Positions 18,104 through 26,965 of a DNA stretch of 64,000 nucleotides are shown here, piece by piece. The translations under genes and the position numbers were made by a program. Below the pieces are notes generated by a model. It had not been told where the DNA came from. It ran no database searches and saw nothing but the letters and a program-made list of their open reading frames with translations. This DNA comes from Devosia aquimaris (GTDB lineage: Bacteria; Pseudomonadota; Alphaproteobacteria; Rhizobiales; Devosiaceae), in contig NZ_JAIEZN010000002.1 in the NCBI RefSeq assembly GCF_020169335.1, positions 186,001 through 250,000 of the forward strand, in the 5' to 3' direction. Each line of letters starts with the position of its first letter. Position 1 is the first letter of the stretch.

Positions 18104-18168
18104 GCTGGGACTTGACGACCGGCTCCAACCCATTGATACCGCTGCCCAGAATTACTGGAGTGTCTGCC

Positions 18169-19023
18169 ATGTCCTCGGCCAATTTCGTCCTGACCCTGTC
18201 CTGCGCCGATCGTCCCGGCATTGTGGCGGCGGTCACCACCGAATTGGCCGCGCTCGAGGCCAATATCGCCGAATCCAACCAGTTCTGGGATCGCGAAACC
18301 GGGCGCTTCTTCATGCGCCTGGCCTTTGCTGCGCCGAGCGGCGTCGCCCGCGAGGCGATCGAGCGGGCGCTCAAGGCCCCCATCGAGCGCTTCTCGATGA
18401 AGACGAGCCTGGTCGACCAGGGCCGGCGCAAGCGCATCGTCATCCTGGTGTCCAAGTTCGACCACACCCTGCTGCACCTGCTCTACCAGATCCGCGTCGG
18501 CTGGCTCGACGCCGAGGTCGCGGCGGTGATCTCCAACCATGCAGATGCGCAAAAGATTGCCGAGGATGCCGGCATCCCCTTCCACCTGCTGCCCGTCAGC
18601 AAGGACACTAAGGCCGCCCAGGAGGCCCAGGTGCTCGAGATCATCCAGAAGTCCGGCGCCGATCTTGTCGTGCTGGCGCGCTATATGCAGGTGCTGTCCA
18701 ACGAGCTCTCGACGCGCCTGTTCGGCCAGGTGATCAACATCCACCATTCCTTCCTGCCCAGCTTCAAGGGCGCAAAGCCCTATCACCAGGCCCATGAGCG
18801 CGGCGTCAAGATCATCGGCGCCACCGCCCACTATGTGACGCCCGACCTCGACGAAGGCCCGATCATCGAGCAGGAAACCGCCCGCGTCACCCACGCCATG
18901 AGCGCCGAAGACCTGGTAGCCGCCGGCCGCGACATCGAAAGCCGCGTGCTCGCCCGCGCCGTCAAGCTGCACCTGGAAGACCGGGTGATGCTCAATGGTC
19001 GCAAGACCGTGGTGTTTGGATAG
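18169..19023 (+). CDS. purU: formyltetrahydrofolate deformylase
   Basis: Hydrolyses 10-formyl-tetrahydrofolate to formate and tetrahydrofolate, balancing one-carbon pools. The 284-residue protein has an ACT domain (residues about 5-80, FVLTLSCADRPGIVAAVT) and a formyltransferase-fold catalytic domain with NIHHSFLPSFKGAKPYHQA and HYVTPDLDEGPIIEQ, which hold the catalytic Asn, His and Asp. I chose ATG 18169, preceded by CTGGAG; an earlier in-frame ATG at 18112 would overlap the region just after the terminator. E. coli PurU is 280 residues. Confidence 0.92.
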   Translation: MSSANFVLTLSCADRPGIVAAVTTELAALEANIAESNQFWDRETGRFFMRLAFAAPSGVAREAIERALKAPIERFSMKTSLVDQGRRKRIVILVSKFDHTLLHLLYQIRVGWLDAEVAAVISNHADAQKIAEDAGIPFHLLPVSKDTKAAQEAQVLEIIQKSGADLVVLARYMQVLSNELSTRLFGQVINIHHSFLPSFKGAKPYHQAHERGVKIIGATAHYVTPDLDEGPIIEQETARVTHAMSAEDLVAAGRDIESRVLARAVKLHLEDRVMLNGRKTVVFG

Positions 19024-19028
19024 ATTGG

Positions 19029-19232
19029 TTCACCCTTAGGTGGATTTCCGGCTCCTTTACCTCCCTCCCCCTTTAGGGGCTTGGGCGCGGCCCAGAGGGA
19101 CAAATCGCTCCTGCGGAGCGATTTGAGCAAGAAAGGCCATTCGGCTATGCCGAATGGCTGGAATGAGGGAGGGGGTCCGTCAGTGCGCCTCAGAACCACC
19201 CCCACCCCGACCCTCCCCTCAAGGGGGAGGGA
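19029..19232. repeat. C/G-rich intergenic repeat, copy 2, with inserted hairpins
   Basis: Same outer sequence as the copy at 11401-11531: left half 19029-19074 (ending CTCCCTCCCCCTTT) and right half from GAGGGAGGGGGTCC at 19165 to CCCCTCAAGGGGGAGGG. The centre is replaced by about 85 bases that contain two perfect hairpins: CAAATCGCTCC-TGC-GGAGCGATTTG (19101-19125) and GCCATTCGGC-TAT-GCCGAATGGC (19136-19158). It lies between the convergent purU and Rrf2 genes and may act as a transcription end. Confidence 0.75.
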
Positions 19233-19269
19233 GGACAAAAGCAAGCAATCGGTGTGTAGTGGGGAAAGA

Positions 19270-19698
19270 CTAGACCGGCAGCTCTTCGAGGCGCAGGGAA
19301 TCGGCCAGCGTGGTGGTGTCGAGCACCGCGCGGGTGGCCAGCGTCACCCGTTCGAACACATGCCGGATCTCGCAGCTGCCTTCGTCGCGGCAATCCTCGC
19401 ATTTGCGATAGGCAATCTTGCTCAGGCACGGCAGCGGCGCGATGGGACCATCGATCAGCCGCAACACCTCGCCGAACATGATCTCCTCTGGCGCCCGCAG
19501 CAGCTCATAGCCGCCGGAGCGACCGCGCCGGCTGGCAACAAAGCCGGCCCGCTTGAGCTCGAGCAGGATCTGCTCGAGGAACTTCTTCGGAATCGCCTGG
19601 GCCTTGGAGATCTCGCCGATCATCATGGTTTCGCCGCGCGGTATGCGCGCCAGCGAGACCAGCGCCCGCAGGGCATATTTGGCTTTTTGCGAAATCAT
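19270..19698 (-). CDS. Rrf2 family transcriptional regulator
   Basis: 142-residue winged-helix regulator. The N-terminus MISQKAKYALRALVSLAR and the wing ASRRGRSGGYELLRAPEEI are typical of Rrf2. Three closely spaced cysteines, with a fourth ahead (PCLSKIAYRKCEDCRDEGSC, residues about 91-110), are in the place where IscR-type members bind an iron-sulfur cluster, though the spacing differs from IscR. It may sense redox or cluster status. It is separated by about 105 bp from the antiporter gene behind it on the same strand. Target genes unknown. Confidence 0.82.
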   Translation of the reverse strand: MISQKAKYALRALVSLARIPRGETMMIGEISKAQAIPKKFLEQILLELKRAGFVASRRGRSGGYELLRAPEEIMFGEVLRLIDGPIAPLPCLSKIAYRKCEDCRDEGSCEIRHVFERVTLATRAVLDTTTLADSLRLEELPV

Positions 19699-19804
19699 TG
19701 GTCCGGACTATTCCAATCGTCGGCTGACTTGGTGCCCGCCAAGGCTAACGCGACCTGGCGGCTCGACAAACGAAAAATCCCGGCCATAGTGAATTTCACA
19801 GTCC

Positions 19805-22402
19805 CTAGGGCTTGGGCTCCGGCTCGACGGGCGGCACCACCGGCCCACCTTCGCTGATCTCTTCGGCCACCTGCTCGGCCTCGGTCAGGGTGTCGTCGAC
19901 CGGCGCGTCATGCACCACGACCACGTCGTCGCCATCGGACTTGACGGTCTCGACCCCATCGGCCTCCTCGACCGGCAGGGCAGGACCGCCTTCGCTGACG
20001 AGATCTTTTTCCTGCTCGTCCGCGCTGAGCACCGCCTCGGGCGCGGCATCGGCCACCACGACAACGGCGCTGCCGTCGGTCTTGACCGTTTCGACCAGCT
20101 CGGCATCGCCCGGCGGTGCGGCTGGGCCGCCCTCGCTGACCAGGTCCTGTTTCTGCTCGGCCACCGTCAGCGTCTCGTCAGGCGCGGCATCCTTGACCAC
20201 GATGACCTCGGGGCCATCACTCTTGACTGTCTCGACCATGTCATCCTCCTCGGGCGGCACAACCGGGCCACCTTCGCTGATTTCCTGGTTCACCTGGCTG
20301 GCGGCATCCAGCTCGGCCTTCGGCGCGGCATCCGCGACCACCACGACGGCGTCGCCGTCGGTCTTGGCGGTCTCGATCACCGCGTCCTGTGGCGGCACGA
20401 CAGGGCCGCCTTCACTGATCTCCTCGGCCACCTGTTCGGCGACGGTCAGCGTCTCGCTCGGTGCCGCATCGGTCACCACGACAGTGGCCGGGCCATCGCT
20501 CTTGACCGTTTCGACGACCGCGGCGCCGGCTGCAGCCTTGGACAGCAGGTTCTCCCCGCTGGGCAGGCGCGGCTCAACAGGCGGCGTCGCGGCAGCGTCA
20601 ACTTCCACGCGCTCGCCGCGCAGCCAGGCCAGCATGCCCAGGCCGATCTCGCGCTCGCCCATGATCACCGTGTCAGCACCCAGATGGCGCAGATGCTCGG
20701 CCTCCTCGTCGGAATGGGCGCGGGCAATGATGCGCACCGACGGGTTGAGCTTGCGACCCACTTCGCACACCGTCCCTGCCTCAAAGCCATTGGGGATGGC
20801 GATCATCAGACAGGCAGCGGCCGGCAGATTGGCCAGCTTGAGCACTTCGACATCGGCGGCATTGCCAAACACCACCTCGATGCCCGTGGCGCGGGCCGAA
20901 GCGACGGAATGCTCGGTATCCTCGATGACCACCAGCGGCGCACCGGCGGCATGCAGCCCCTCGCCCACCACCCGGCCAACGCGGCCAAAGCCGACCAGCA
21001 CCGTATGGCCGGTCTGGATGCTGGCTTCGGGCATGTCGTCGCTTTCGCCCTCGGTCTCGGTCACGGCCTGGCGCGGCTCCGCCACCACTGTCGCGGCATC
21101 CTCCGATGTCACTGGCGGGTCGACGCGCTCGACCTCGCCGCCGCCACGGGCGGCACGGCGCTGCGCCACGCGCGCCTCCAGATGGGGCTTGGCCAGGTCA
21201 ATGGCCCAGAACACCACCGGATTGAGCACGATGGAGATCAGCGCGCCGGCCAGGATCAAATCCTGCCCCTCGCTGGGGAGAATGGCCAGCGACACACCCA
21301 TGCTGGCCAGGATGAACGAGAACTCGCCGATCTGCGCCAGCGAGGCCGAAATGGTCAAAGCCGTGGCCAATGGACGCCGCGCCAGTAGCACGATGCCCAG
21401 TGCCGCAGCCGACTTGCCGATGACGATGATGAACACCGTCGCCAGCACCGGCAGCGGATTGGTGACGATGATCGAGGGGTCGAACAGCATGCCCACCGAC
21501 ACGAAGAACAGCACGGCAAAGGCGTCGCGCAGCGGCAGCGTTTCCTGCGCGGCACGATGGGACAACTCGCTCTCGGACAGGATCATGCCGGCAAAGAAGG
21601 CGCCCAGCGCCAGCGACACGCCGAACAGCACGGCCGAGCCCAGCGCCACGCCCAGGGCAATGGCCAGCACGGCCAGGCGGAACAGTTCGCGGCTGCCGGT
21701 ATGGGCCGTGCCATGCAAGGCCCAGGGAATGACGCGGCGCCCCACCACCAGCATGAAGCCGACAAAGGCTGCGACCTTGACCAGGGTGAGCCCCAGCACG
21801 CCCCAGATGCCGACATTGCTGCCGATCATGCGCTCGACAAACGAGACAAAGGGATCATGCACGCCATTGTCGCCGCCATTCAGGCTCGCAATGGCCGGGA
21901 TCAGCACCAGCGCCAGCACCATGGCCAGGTCTTCCACGATCAGCCAGCCCACCGCGATCCGGCCGCGCTCGGTCTCGATCAGACGTCGGTCCTGCAGCGC
22001 CTTAAGCAGCACCACGGTGGAGGCCACCGAAAGCGCCAGGCCGAACAAGAGCCCCGCGCCCAGGTCCCAGCCCAGGAGCGTCGCCAGGCCCAGGCCCAAC
22101 AGCGTCGCCAGGGCGATCTGCGCCAGCGCACCGGGGATGGCCAGCGCCCGCACGCTCATCAGATCCTTGAGGGAGAAATGCAGGCCCACGCCGAACATCA
22201 GCAGGATCACGCCCAGCTCGGCCAGTTCGGCGCCCAGCGCCTGGTCGGCCACGAAACCGGGGGTGTAGGGACCAGCCAGGATGCCGGCAAACAGATAACC
22301 CACCAACGGCGGCATCTTCAGCCGATTGGCGATCATCCCGAAAATATAGGCCAGCACCAGACCTGCCACGATCGTTGTGATCAGGGGAGTGTCGTGGTGC
22401 AT
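19805..22402 (-). CDS. Kef-type cation/proton antiporter with TrkA-N domain and tandem-repeat tail
   Basis: 865-residue inner-membrane antiporter of the CPA2/YbaL-Kef group. Residues about 5-400 hold 12 or so hydrophobic segments with the YLFAGILAGPYTPGF motif; residues about 465-580 form a TrkA-N/RCK nucleotide-binding domain (GHTVLVGFGRVGRVVGEGL) that should gate K+ efflux. Family members normally stop soon after, near 560-620 residues. Here a further 236 residues form five tandem 45-49-residue repeats rich in Glu, Asp and Val (see the repeat entry). The tail would be cytoplasmic. Not named kefB/kefC because it lacks their other features. Monocistronic, divergent from the transglutaminase-like gene. 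Confidence 0.85.
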   Translation of the reverse strand: MHHDTPLITTIVAGLVLAYIFGMIANRLKMPPLVGYLFAGILAGPYTPGFVADQALGAELAELGVILLMFGVGLHFSLKDLMSVRALAIPGALAQIALATLLGLGLATLLGWDLGAGLLFGLALSVASTVVLLKALQDRRLIETERGRIAVGWLIVEDLAMVLALVLIPAIASLNGGDNGVHDPFVSFVERMIGSNVGIWGVLGLTLVKVAAFVGFMLVVGRRVIPWALHGTAHTGSRELFRLAVLAIALGVALGSAVLFGVSLALGAFFAGMILSESELSHRAAQETLPLRDAFAVLFFVSVGMLFDPSIIVTNPLPVLATVFIIVIGKSAAALGIVLLARRPLATALTISASLAQIGEFSFILASMGVSLAILPSEGQDLILAGALISIVLNPVVFWAIDLAKPHLEARVAQRRAARGGGEVERVDPPVTSEDAATVVAEPRQAVTETEGESDDMPEASIQTGHTVLVGFGRVGRVVGEGLHAAGAPLVVIEDTEHSVASARATGIEVVFGNAADVEVLKLANLPAAACLMIAIPNGFEAGTVCEVGRKLNPSVRIIARAHSDEEAEHLRHLGADTVIMGEREIGLGMLAWLRGERVEVDAAATPPVEPRLPSGENLLSKAAAGAAVVETVKSDGPATVVVTDAAPSETLTVAEQVAEEISEGGPVVPPQDAVIETAKTDGDAVVVVADAAPKAELDAASQVNQEISEGGPVVPPEEDDMVETVKSDGPEVIVVKDAAPDETLTVAEQKQDLVSEGGPAAPPGDAELVETVKTDGSAVVVVADAAPEAVLSADEQEKDLVSEGGPALPVEEADGVETVKSDGDDVVVVHDAPVDDTLTEAEQVAEEISEGGPVVPPVEPEPKP
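19808..20515 (-). repeat. five tandem 45-49-codon repeats in the antiporter tail
   Basis: Residues 630-865 consist of five units, each opening with VETVKSDG or a close variant, then VVVV-DAAP, an L-T-EQ segment and SEGGPVVPP. Unit lengths are 45, 48, 47, 47 and 49. The DNA copies differ at many synonymous positions, so the expansion is not recent, and the conserved acidic and Pro-rich blocks suggest selection on the peptide. Confidence 0.85.
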
Positions 22403-22667
22403 GTTGCCTCCGTGGCGGGTTCGGACCTGGTGCTGAAATCAATCTCTAGCGCCAAGATGGGGTATAGGGCGCTGATCTGCAAGCGCTTTAGCCCAAGTCT
22501 GTGGCAGCAAAGCGGCTTGCCGCCACAGTTTTTGCCATGCGCGCAGCGCTGGTCTCCCCGGCATCGCCGCCACGTATTCGTCGCTATTGTCGTGCTAGGG
22601 TGCTTCCCATTTCAGCAGATCCGCACGGGCATGTTCCCAGCACGGCGGACCACGACAAGGATGTGCC

Positions 22668-23504
22668 GTGCGTTTATCCGTTGGATGCCAGATCGCCTAT
22701 GACGTCATCGAAACCTCGACCCTGATCTTCAACATCGAGGCCATGCAGGGCGGGCGGCAACGCCTGCTCGACGAGAAGCTGACGATCACCCCCGCTATGG
22801 CCTTCGACGAAAAGACCGCCGAGGAAAGCGGCAACCGGTACCTGCGCCTGACCGCACCCGCCGGACCGCTGCAGCTGCACTACCAGGCCGAAATCGAGCT
22901 TGATCCGCTGCATCTGGCGCCGGCCGTGGTGGGCGAAGTGCCCGTAGCCACCCTGCCGCTCGAGACCCTGGCGTTCCTCAACCCCTCGCGCTACTGCCCC
23001 TCCGACGAGCTGGCGCGCTTTGCCACCCGCCAGTTTGGCAATATCGCGCCCGGCTTTGGCCGCGTGGTCGAAATCTGCAACTGGATCAACAGCGAAGTCG
23101 ACTATCAGTTCGGCACCAGCGACACCACGACGACGGCCGCGGACACCTTCTCGCTGCGCGCCGGCGTCTGCCGCGACTTTGCCCATCTGGGCATCACCTT
23201 CTGCCGCGCCCTGGGCATCCCAGCCCGCTTCGTCAGCTGCTACGCCTGGCAGCTCGAGCCGCAGGATTTCCATGCGGTCTTTGAAGCCTATCTGGGCGAC
23301 CGCTGGTATCTGTTCGACCCCACCCGCATGGCCGCGCTCGATGGCCTGGTGCGCATCGGGATCGGCCGGGACGCTGCCGACACCTCCTTTGCCACCATCT
23401 TCGGCCCGGTCAATCCGCAGCAGGTGCAGGTGTGGAGCCGCGCCATCGACAAGGGCACCGAGGCCGAATGGACCACCGACGCCATCAGCGTGGCCAACAA
23501 CTGA
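22668..23504 (+). CDS. transglutaminase-like domain protein
   Basis: 278-residue cysteine-protease-fold protein. An N-terminal beta domain (residues about 1-100) precedes a transglutaminase-like core with the catalytic triad Cys168 (AGVCRDFAH), His202 (DFHAVFEAYL) and Asp217 (LFDPTR). Bacterial proteins of this layout are usually peptidases or amide hydrolases rather than crosslinkers. GTG 22668 follows an AAGGA box. No signal peptide is visible, so it is probably cytoplasmic. It converges with the helicase gene, 12 bp away. Confidence 0.82.
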   Translation: MRLSVGCQIAYDVIETSTLIFNIEAMQGGRQRLLDEKLTITPAMAFDEKTAEESGNRYLRLTAPAGPLQLHYQAEIELDPLHLAPAVVGEVPVATLPLETLAFLNPSRYCPSDELARFATRQFGNIAPGFGRVVEICNWINSEVDYQFGTSDTTTTAADTFSLRAGVCRDFAHLGITFCRALGIPARFVSCYAWQLEPQDFHAVFEAYLGDRWYLFDPTRMAALDGLVRIGIGRDAADTSFATIFGPVNPQQVQVWSRAIDKGTEAEWTTDAISVANN

Positions 23505-23516
23505 GCCCGCCCGGGC

Positions 23517-24605
23517 TCAGGACACCACGGTGATCTTTTCGGCGGCGCGGGTGATGCCGGTATAGAGCCAGCGCGCCCGCTCCTCGCGGAACACAAAGCT
23601 CTCGTCGAACAGATAGACATTGTCCCACTGGCTGCCCTGCGCCTTGTGCACCGTCAGGCAATAGCCAAAGGTGAATTCGTCGAACTGGCGCCGCTCCGGC
23701 CAGCTCATGGCGTCTTCCTCGCCGGCAAAGAAGGCCTTGTGGGTGAGCACCTTGGCCTCGCCCTTGCCCTCGTCGGCGCCCAGCAGCAGGCTCCACTTGC
23801 CATTGGTGCGCCGCGTCGCCTCGGTGACGATCCAGATCTGCCCGTTGAGCAGCTTCTTGCGCGGATTGTTGCGCAGGCAGACCATGCGGTCGCCCTCCAC
23901 CGGCTCGTGGAAGGGCAGGCCCTTGAGCTCACGCAGCCGGTCATTGTACTGCAGCCGCGTCTTGTTGCGGCCCACGAGAACCTGGTCGGCCTCCAGCACC
24001 GCATTGCGGTCGACATTGTCGCGCCCCACCACGATGGATTCGCCATAGCTGCCGCGCTCGAGAAAGCCGCCTTCGCGCACCTGCATGGACAGGTGAATAA
24101 TCGGATTGTCCGCCGCCTGGCGGTGGATCTCGGTGAGCATGATGTCGGGCTCGTCGGCCGTGAAGAAGCCCGCGCCCTGCACCGGCGGCAGCTGGAACGG
24201 ATCGCCCAGCACCAGAACCTTGACGCCAAAGCTCAAAAGGTCCCGGCCCAGCGCTTCATCGACCATCGACACCTCGTCGATGACGATGAGATCGGCATCG
24301 GCCGCCGGGCTTTCGGGATCGAGCACGAAGCGCGGTTCGCCATCCTTTTCGCTGACCAGCGAATAGATCAGGCTGTGGATGGTCTGCGCGCCCTTGCAGC
24401 CGCGCTTGCGCATCACTAGTGCGGCCTTGCCGGTGAAGGCGGCGTATTTGACACTGCGGATATCCTGCGCCAGATGCACCGCCAGGGTCGACTTGCCCGT
24501 GCCGGCCCAGCCAAACAGGCGGAACACCTGCTTGCCATTGGGCTCCTTGAGCCAATCGGACACCGCCTTGAGGGCGGCATCCTGCTGGGGCGACCAGACC
24601 GGCAT
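23517..24605 (-). CDS. RecD-like ATP-dependent DNA helicase
   Basis: 362-residue superfamily 1 helicase of the short RecD/AAA_30 type. Walker A GWAGTGKST (residues 32-40), Walker B LIVIDEVSMVDEAL, a LVLGDPFQLPPVQG motif III and the C-terminal UvrD_C_2 motif YCLTVHKAQGSQWDNVYLF followed by RWLYTGITRA are all in order. It lacks the RecBCD-interaction and N-terminal parts of true RecD. Shared one-base junction with the FAH-fold gene upstream. Role unknown; such proteins are widespread in Hyphomicrobiales. Confidence 0.88.
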   Translation of the reverse strand: MPVWSPQQDAALKAVSDWLKEPNGKQVFRLFGWAGTGKSTLAVHLAQDIRSVKYAAFTGKAALVMRKRGCKGAQTIHSLIYSLVSEKDGEPRFVLDPESPAADADLIVIDEVSMVDEALGRDLLSFGVKVLVLGDPFQLPPVQGAGFFTADEPDIMLTEIHRQAADNPIIHLSMQVREGGFLERGSYGESIVVGRDNVDRNAVLEADQVLVGRNKTRLQYNDRLRELKGLPFHEPVEGDRMVCLRNNPRKKLLNGQIWIVTEATRRTNGKWSLLLGADEGKGEAKVLTHKAFFAGEEDAMSWPERRQFDEFTFGYCLTVHKAQGSQWDNVYLFDESFVFREERARWLYTGITRAAEKITVVS

Positions 24606-25306
24606 CAGAGAATGGACGTGCGCACGCTGCCGACCCCGGCAATGGCGCCCTCAAGAACATCGCCGCGCACCACCGGCCCGACGCCGGCCGGCGTGCCGGT
24701 CATGATGAGATCACCCGGCTGCAGCGTGACAAAGCCGGAAAGATGGGCAATCGCCTCGGCCACGCTCCAGATCTGGTCGGCGAGATCGCACGACTGGCGC
24801 ACCTCGCCATTGACCTTGAGCGTGATGGCGCCGCTGCCCGGATGGCCGATGCTGGCGGCCGGCTCGATGGTGCCAATGGGGGCGGAGAAATCAAAACCCT
24901 TGGCCATTTCCCACGGGCGCCCAGCCTTCTTGGCTTGTGCCTGCAGGTCGCGCCGCGTCATGTCCAGGCCCACCGCATAGCCATAGACATGGTTGAGGGC
25001 ATCGGCGACCTCGATATCGGCGCCCTCGGCGCCGATGGCCACCACCAATTCGATCTCATGCTGCAGATCATCGGTGCGCGGCGGATAGGGAATGGCGGCG
25101 CCCCCCGCCACCACGGCATCGGCCGGCTTGGCGAAGAAGAACGGCGGGTCGCGCGTGTCATTGCCCATCTCGATGATGTGCTCGGCATAGTTGCGACCCA
25201 CGCAATAGACGCGGCGCACCGCAAACAGCCCGCCGCGGGCGATCGGCACGGTCACCGGATTATACGGCGCAAACAGAAAATCACCCACGCTTGAACGCTT
25301 CCACAT
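24605..25306 (-). CDS. fumarylacetoacetate hydrolase-fold family protein
   Basis: 233-residue FAH-fold enzyme. The metal-binding acidic residues lie in DDLQHEIELVVAIG and the later GLDMTRRDLQ, and RVYCVGRNYAEHIIEMG with LQPGDLIMTGTPAGVG frame the active site. Members act on C-C bonds or as tautomerases and decarboxylases of oxalo-type acids; the short one-domain form is often an acylpyruvate hydrolase or oxaloacetate decarboxylase. The start is unsure: ATG 25306 overlaps the aldo-keto reductase end by 26 bp, while GTG 25288 would overlap by 8. Probably co-transcribed with the reductase and helicase. Confidence 0.82.
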   Translation of the reverse strand: MWKRSSVGDFLFAPYNPVTVPIARGGLFAVRRVYCVGRNYAEHIIEMGNDTRDPPFFFAKPADAVVAGGAAIPYPPRTDDLQHEIELVVAIGAEGADIEVADALNHVYGYAVGLDMTRRDLQAQAKKAGRPWEMAKGFDFSAPIGTIEPAASIGHPGSGAITLKVNGEVRQSCDLADQIWSVAEAIAHLSGFVTLQPGDLIMTGTPAGVGPVVRGDVLEGAIAGVGSVRTSIL

Positions 25307-26342
25307 AAGGGGTCAGGAGATCGGCATCGGCAGCACCCAGCCGGTCGTTGGCGGTGTACGTCTGGTGCCAATAGGGGTAGAGCAGCGGCGGCTGGCTGAC
25401 TGCATCGAGCCGCTGGCGCTCCTCGGCGGTGAGGCGCAATTCGGCCGCGGCCAGATTGTCCTTGAACTGCGCATCGCTGCGCCCGCCGATGATGACAGAG
25501 GTAACGCCCGGCCGGCCCAGCGACCAGGCCAGGGCGACCTGCGCACCCGACACGCCCCGCTCCTGCCCGATGGCGACGACGACATCGACAATGTCATAGA
25601 GTCGCTCGCGATCGGGCACCGGCGGCTCGCGATAACCTTCGACATGGCGCCCGCTCTCGGGGCCGCCATCGCGACGATATTTGCCTGACAACAGCCCACC
25701 GGCCAGCGGCGACCAGATCAGGATGCCCAGGCCCTGGTCCTGGCTGACGGGTACCAGCTCATATTCGGCTTCGCGCGAATAGAGCGTGTAGTGGATCTGC
25801 TGGGAGACAAAGCGCTCGGCCTGGCGCCGCTCGGCAGCGCCCAGCGCCTTCATGATATGCCAGCCGGAATAGTTCGAGCAGCCGATGTAGCGCACCTTGC
25901 CCTGGCGCACGAGCGTATCGAGCGCCTCCATGGTCTCCTCGATGGGCGTCTGCCCATCCCATTCATGCACCTGATAGAGATCGATGACATCGGTCTTGAG
26001 GCGTTTCAGGCTCGCCTCGGCCTGGGCGATGATGTGATGGCGCGACAGGCCCACCTCATTGGGCCCGTCGCCCATGCGGAAGCGCACCTTGGTGGCCACC
26101 AGCGCCTTCTGCCGGCGCCCGTTCTCGCTCAGCGCCACACCGATCATCTCCTCAGAGACCCCGGCATTATAGACATTGGCCGTGTCGAGCAGGTTGATGC
26201 CGGCATCCAGGCACAGATCGATCTGCCGCGTCGCATCGGCCTGATCGGCCGCGCCGATCTTTTCGGAGCCGCCAAAAGTCATGGTCCCCATCGTCAGGGT
26301 CGAGACCTTCAGGCCCGACCGGCCCAGATAGCGATACTCCAT
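25281..26342 (-). CDS. aldo/keto reductase
   Basis: 353-residue NADP-dependent oxidoreductase of the AKR fold. The catalytic tetrad is recognisable as Asp and Tyr in LLDTANVY, Lys in ATKVRF and His in YQVHEWD; VRYIGCSNYSGW and SVIIGGRSDAQFKDNL are the cofactor-binding signatures. Two start codons compete: ATG 26348 sits only one base after AAAGGAGG, while ATG 26342 is seven bases after it, so I use 26342. Substrate unknown. It heads the leftward group with the FAH-fold and helicase genes. Confidence 0.86.
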   Translation of the reverse strand: MEYRYLGRSGLKVSTLTMGTMTFGGSEKIGAADQADATRQIDLCLDAGINLLDTANVYNAGVSEEMIGVALSENGRRQKALVATKVRFRMGDGPNEVGLSRHHIIAQAEASLKRLKTDVIDLYQVHEWDGQTPIEETMEALDTLVRQGKVRYIGCSNYSGWHIMKALGAAERRQAERFVSQQIHYTLYSREAEYELVPVSQDQGLGILIWSPLAGGLLSGKYRRDGGPESGRHVEGYREPPVPDRERLYDIVDVVVAIGQERGVSGAQVALAWSLGRPGVTSVIIGGRSDAQFKDNLAAAELRLTAEERQRLDAVSQPPLLYPYWHQTYTANDRLGAADADLLTPYVEAFKRG

Positions 26343-26493
26343 CGGCATTCCTCCTTTGTTCCCGTCCTAGCGCTAAAGCGCAATCAGAGTCGGGTCAATC
26401 GCACTGTGCAGTGCCCCGGGCCACAGCCCATTGTTCCGGTTGCGCCAGGCCGATTTGACCGTATTCTGCACCCATCGCCTGGGAGGGTTTGCC

Positions 26494-26856
26494 ATGATGT
26501 ATGCCGTGCTTTGCTACAGTGATGAAAAGGCTGTGTCCGCCTGGACCAAGGAAGAGGACGACGCCTGCATGGCGCGCCTGGCCACCGTGCAGCAGACCAT
26601 GAAGGCCAAGGGCAAGCTGGGTCCGGTGGTGCGCCTGCAGAACACCGACACAGCGACCACGCTGCGCAAGACCAATGGCGCGCCCGTGCTGCTCGATGGC
26701 CCGTTTGCCGAAACCAAGGAGCAGTTTCTGGGCTTTTATGTCGTGGACTGCGAGACGCGCGAAGAGGCGATCCAGTTCGCCCGCGACCTGACCGCCGCCA
26801 ACCCGGATGGCGGCGCCTATGAGATCCGGCCACTGCGCATCTACAACCCCGTCTGA
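26494..26856 (+). CDS. YCII-related (DGPF domain) protein
   Basis: 120-residue cytoplasmic protein of the YCII/DGPF fold, seen from MMYAVLCYSDEKAV at the start, LLDGPFAETKEQFLGFYVVD in the middle and GGAYEIRPL at the end. Members of this fold are small and of poorly known function, often paired with extracytoplasmic sigma factors, but no sigma gene is here. GGAGGG 7-13 bp before ATG 26494 fixes the start. Confidence 0.85.
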   Translation: MMYAVLCYSDEKAVSAWTKEEDDACMARLATVQQTMKAKGKLGPVVRLQNTDTATTLRKTNGAPVLLDGPFAETKEQFLGFYVVDCETREEAIQFARDLTAANPDGGAYEIRPLRIYNPV

Positions 26857-26965
26857 GGCCAGCCGACCCCCGAATCAATATTTGCGCCGACCCTGTCCGA
26901 CCCCTTGCTTTCCGCCGGGCACTAACCTCCTTATGCGGGTCTCAAAAGTCGTCTGGGAGGACAGC

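Noticed and set aside
19812-22268. 818-codon open frame on the + strand opposite the antiporter gene
   Set aside because: It is a high-G+C shadow of the antiporter coding frame, with low-complexity Ser/Thr/Ala composition and no domain. The same holds for long antisense frames at 7598-9262, 29792-32260, 34710-37115 and 37222-39186.
26807-26965. Upstream extension of the alpha-2-macroglobulin frame
   Set aside because: It overlaps the YCII gene and lacks a ribosome site; the signal peptide begins at ATG 26966.
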